Assembly (NCBI RefSeq): GCF_000332175.1
Contig: NZ_KB235914.1
Coordinates: 3,158,868-3,222,867, forward strand
From: Pseudanabaena sp. PCC 6802
GTDB lineage: Bacteria > Cyanobacteriota > Cyanobacteriia > Pseudanabaenales > Pseudanabaenaceae
Reading direction: 5' to 3'
DNA length: 64,000 nt
Position numbers and translations under genes: made by a program. The notes beneath the pieces are model-generated. The model did not search any database. It was not told the origin of the DNA and saw only the letters and a list, made by a program, of their open reading frames with translations. Positions 62,095 to 64,000 of the stretch are shown piece by piece. The first letter of the stretch is position 1, and the number at the start of each line of letters is the position of its first letter.

Positions 62095-62631
62095 ATGTTT
62101 AACAAAATTCTGGCTGCCATAGACGCTTCGGAATGCAGCAAGCAAGTCTTCGAGACGGCTTTATCTTTGGCAAAGCTCAACAATGCCGAGCTGATGCTCT
62201 TGCACGTTATATCTCCACTCGATGAGGGTTATCCCACACTGATCTTCCCTGGTGCCGCAGATGTTTACCCTTCTCTTTATGAAGAAGCGATCGAAAGTTA
62301 CAAGCAGCAGTGGCAGGAATTCGAGCAACAAGGACTCGATATTTTGCGATCGCTAGCCAGTCAAGCCAGAGAGCTAGGTGTAACTGTAGAATTTAGACAG
62401 CCCACCGGCGATCCTGGCAAAAATATTTGCAATATCGCTCGCAGTTGGGAAGCAGGGCTGATTGTAGTGGGGCGACGAGGACATAAAGGACTAAGCGAAC
62501 TTCTACTAGGCAGTGTTAGCAACTACGTGCTTCACCACGCTCCTTGCTCGGTTTTGACCTTGCAGGGGATTGCTGGCACCTCCACGGAATCAGATCGAGC
62601 GGATGCTCAGGTAGTAGGTGCCACGCGGTAA
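62095..62631 (+). CDS. Universal stress protein (UspA family)
   Basis: 178 residues from ATG 62095, preceded by GAGGGAGG, a strong ribosome-binding site. Usp fold: MFNKILAAIDASECSKQVFE, LMLLHVISP, then the ATP-binding loop GRRGHKGLSELLLGSVSNYVLHHAPCSVL. An insert of about 25 residues (PGAADVYPSLYEEAIESYKQ) is longer than in UspA. Expected role: ATP-binding stress protein in the cytoplasm. The downstream S41 protease gene starts 96 bp later on the same strand. Confidence 0.92.
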   Translation: MFNKILAAIDASECSKQVFETALSLAKLNNAELMLLHVISPLDEGYPTLIFPGAADVYPSLYEEAIESYKQQWQEFEQQGLDILRSLASQARELGVTVEFRQPTGDPGKNICNIARSWEAGLIVVGRRGHKGLSELLLGSVSNYVLHHAPCSVLTLQGIAGTSTESDRADAQVVGATR

Positions 62632-62727
62632 GTTCCTTGTTTCCTCAGTCTCTACCACACCTGAATTTTCTCGTTGAGGTGGTAAGGAGGGCGAGCAATC
62701 TAGTTGTCTAGCTAGCAAGGGATTCAA

Positions 62728-64000
62728 ATGCCGCGATTAAAGCTTCCTACCACCATCAAGCACCGATACTTTTTTGTCGCGATCGCCAGCATATTGCTTG
62801 GACTGTTGTACTGGTCGATCGCTCCGGTATTCAGCAGTAATCAACCAGCTACTGCCCTATTCGAGCAAGTTTGGGAGACAGTAAACAGTCGCTTTTACGA
62901 TTCCAACTTTAACGGCGTGGATTGGCAGGCTCTGCGGGGACAATATCGATCGCGAGTAGTTGAAGCGCGATCGAAGGAAGCACCCGCGATCGCGATTAAC
63001 CAGATGCTTTCCGAGTTAAAGACATCGCACACGCGACTCTATACACCTGACGAACCAGCCTACTATCAGGTTTTAGGCATCTTTCAACCCCGCATTCCAG
63101 ATTTGCGCAAGCAACTGCAACCTTTCTTTCCCAAAGGCAAGATCGAGTACAGCGACATTGGTATATTCACTCACAATTTGGATGGCAAAATCTTTGTCAG
63201 AGCCATCCTGGATGGCAGTCCGGCCATGCAAGCAAATCTATTAGTCGGAGATCGATTGCTCAGTGTGGACGGGCAACCTTTCCATCCCACTCAATCGTTC
63301 TCAGGCAAAGCGGGTCAGACTGTCAACCTACAGATTCAGCGTTCAGCAGCATCCAATAGTTTGCAAACAATTCAGGTTACACCTCGAATGTTCGATACGA
63401 CTAAGATGTTCCTGGAGGCACAAAGAGCCAGCACTCAGATTATCAAGCGATCTGGGAAAGCAATTGGATACACTCATATCTGGTCCTATGCTGGAGAGCA
63501 ATATCAGAGCCAACTAGAAGAAGACCTGATTTACGGTCAGATCAAGGATGCAGATGCCTTAGTATTAGATCTGCGCGAGGGTTGGGGTGGAGCGCCAATT
63601 ACGGCATTGAATATCTATGGCAGCGATCGCTTAAACCTGACCAGCATTTTACGAGATGGCAAGCGATCGACGATTCACGCGCAATGGCATAAGCCTGTTG
63701 TCATGTTGGTCAATGAGAACAGTCGCAGCGCCAAGGAAATTCTGGCGTATGGACTTCAGCAGAATCGACTTGGCACTGTGGTTGGCACCAGAACAGCAGG
63801 CGCAGTTGTGGGAGGATTCCCCTTTTTGATGGCGAATGGAGATTTGCTGTATGTAGCAGTAACTGACGTACTGATAAACGGAAACGTGAGACTGGAAGGG
63901 AAGGGCGTGCAGCCAGATATTGAGGTTCCGTTTCCTTTACCCTACGCGCAGGGTATCGATCCGCAAAAAGAACGAGCGATCGAGACTGCACTGGCAGCCG
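62728..64000 (+). CDS. S41 family peptidase, 3' end outside window
   Basis: ATG 62728 opens a frame that runs off the window (424 residues visible). A signal anchor (about 13-30, FFVAIASILLGLLYWSIAPV) is followed by the N-terminal S41 region (VWETVNSRFYDSNFNGVDW), a PDZ-like domain (about 130-210, VRAILDGSPAMQANLLVGDRLL) and the protease core with DALVLDLREGWGGAP and NSRSAKEIL (Ser334 expected nucleophile). The Lys of the dyad is probably within NRLGTVVGTRTAG or beyond. Processing of periplasmic or thylakoid-lumenal substrates such as D1-type C-terminal tails is typical, but this is not necessarily CtpA. Confidence 0.88.
   Translation, partial: MPRLKLPTTIKHRYFFVAIASILLGLLYWSIAPVFSSNQPATALFEQVWETVNSRFYDSNFNGVDWQALRGQYRSRVVEARSKEAPAIAINQMLSELKTSHTRLYTPDEPAYYQVLGIFQPRIPDLRKQLQPFFPKGKIEYSDIGIFTHNLDGKIFVRAILDGSPAMQANLLVGDRLLSVDGQPFHPTQSFSGKAGQTVNLQIQRSAASNSLQTIQVTPRMFDTTKMFLEAQRASTQIIKRSGKAIGYTHIWSYAGEQYQSQLEEDLIYGQIKDADALVLDLREGWGGAPITALNIYGSDRLNLTSILRDGKRSTIHAQWHKPVVMLVNENSRSAKEILAYGLQQNRLGTVVGTRTAGAVVGGFPFLMANGDLLYVAVTDVLINGNVRLEGKGVQPDIEVPFPLPYAQGIDPQKERAIETALAA

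Overview
This window comes from a cyanobacterial chromosome. Indicators are the very frequent HIP1 octamer GCGATCGC, the carotenoid pair crtP-crtB, a cyanobacterial-type rpoZ, proteins of the DUF4079, DUF1830 and DUF7219 type, a radical SAM protein of the photosystem II high-light-acclimation group, a ThrRS without a TGS domain, and the cluster rplS-trnW-secE-nusG-rplK-rplA-rplJ-rplL. The species cannot be fixed from sequence alone. All family names come from my reading of motifs, not from a database search.

Layout. 0-12 kb: the end of an arginine deiminase gene, an IS1-type element with an amber codon in its transposase, an aerolysin/ETX-MTX2-like pore-forming protein, a TetR regulator with a likely operator and a small membrane protein, tadA, an MscS channel, rpoZ, a protein built from two copies of one domain, crtB-crtP, and a frameshifted PDDEXK/DUF1016 nuclease gene. 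12-20 kb: a TrmH-type methyltransferase, DUF4079, a DsbA-like thiol protein, a PMT-type glycosyltransferase, an MBOAT acyltransferase, DUF1830 and the radical SAM protein. 19.8-30.1 kb: one 3421-residue gene combining RTX, Calx-beta, RHS/YD, VWD, choice-of-anchor and RTX segments. 30-34 kb: a mobile-element landing zone, with an IS5-type element inside a small two-gene operon and a second IS (6-bp target duplication) inside a decayed PIN-toxin gene. 34-44 kb: purU, a DegT aminotransferase, a cupin, a 2-Cys peroxiredoxin, a secreted protein, a Coq4 homologue and thrS. 44-52 kb: a PEP-CTERM VIT/VWA membrane protein next to an exosortase O-like enzyme, an RTX-like gene broken by a MITE, and an ankyrin-DUF4253 protein. 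52-59.4 kb: ureF/ureE, murD, hisE and the ribosomal/transcription cluster. 59.4-64 kb: a hypothetical beta-rich protein, a YqiA-like hydrolase, a universal stress protein and the start of an S41 protease.

A second layer is three families of short palindromic elements (here A, B and C). Family A (about 109 bp, or about 153 bp in a long form) has inverted ends starting TAGCG and sits between TA dinucleotides, as expected of Tc1/mariner-IS630-type MITEs. One copy is nested in a family C element; another splits an open reading frame that is restored exactly when the element and one TA are removed. Ends of the three families form or overlap the stop codons of three genes.

The strongest candidates for little-described biology are the giant RHS-VWD-RTX protein, the exosortase O/VIT-VWA membrane substrate pair, the pore-forming-toxin homologue, the tandem-domain protein at 6.9 kb, and the MITE families acting inside operons, including between rplJ and rplL.
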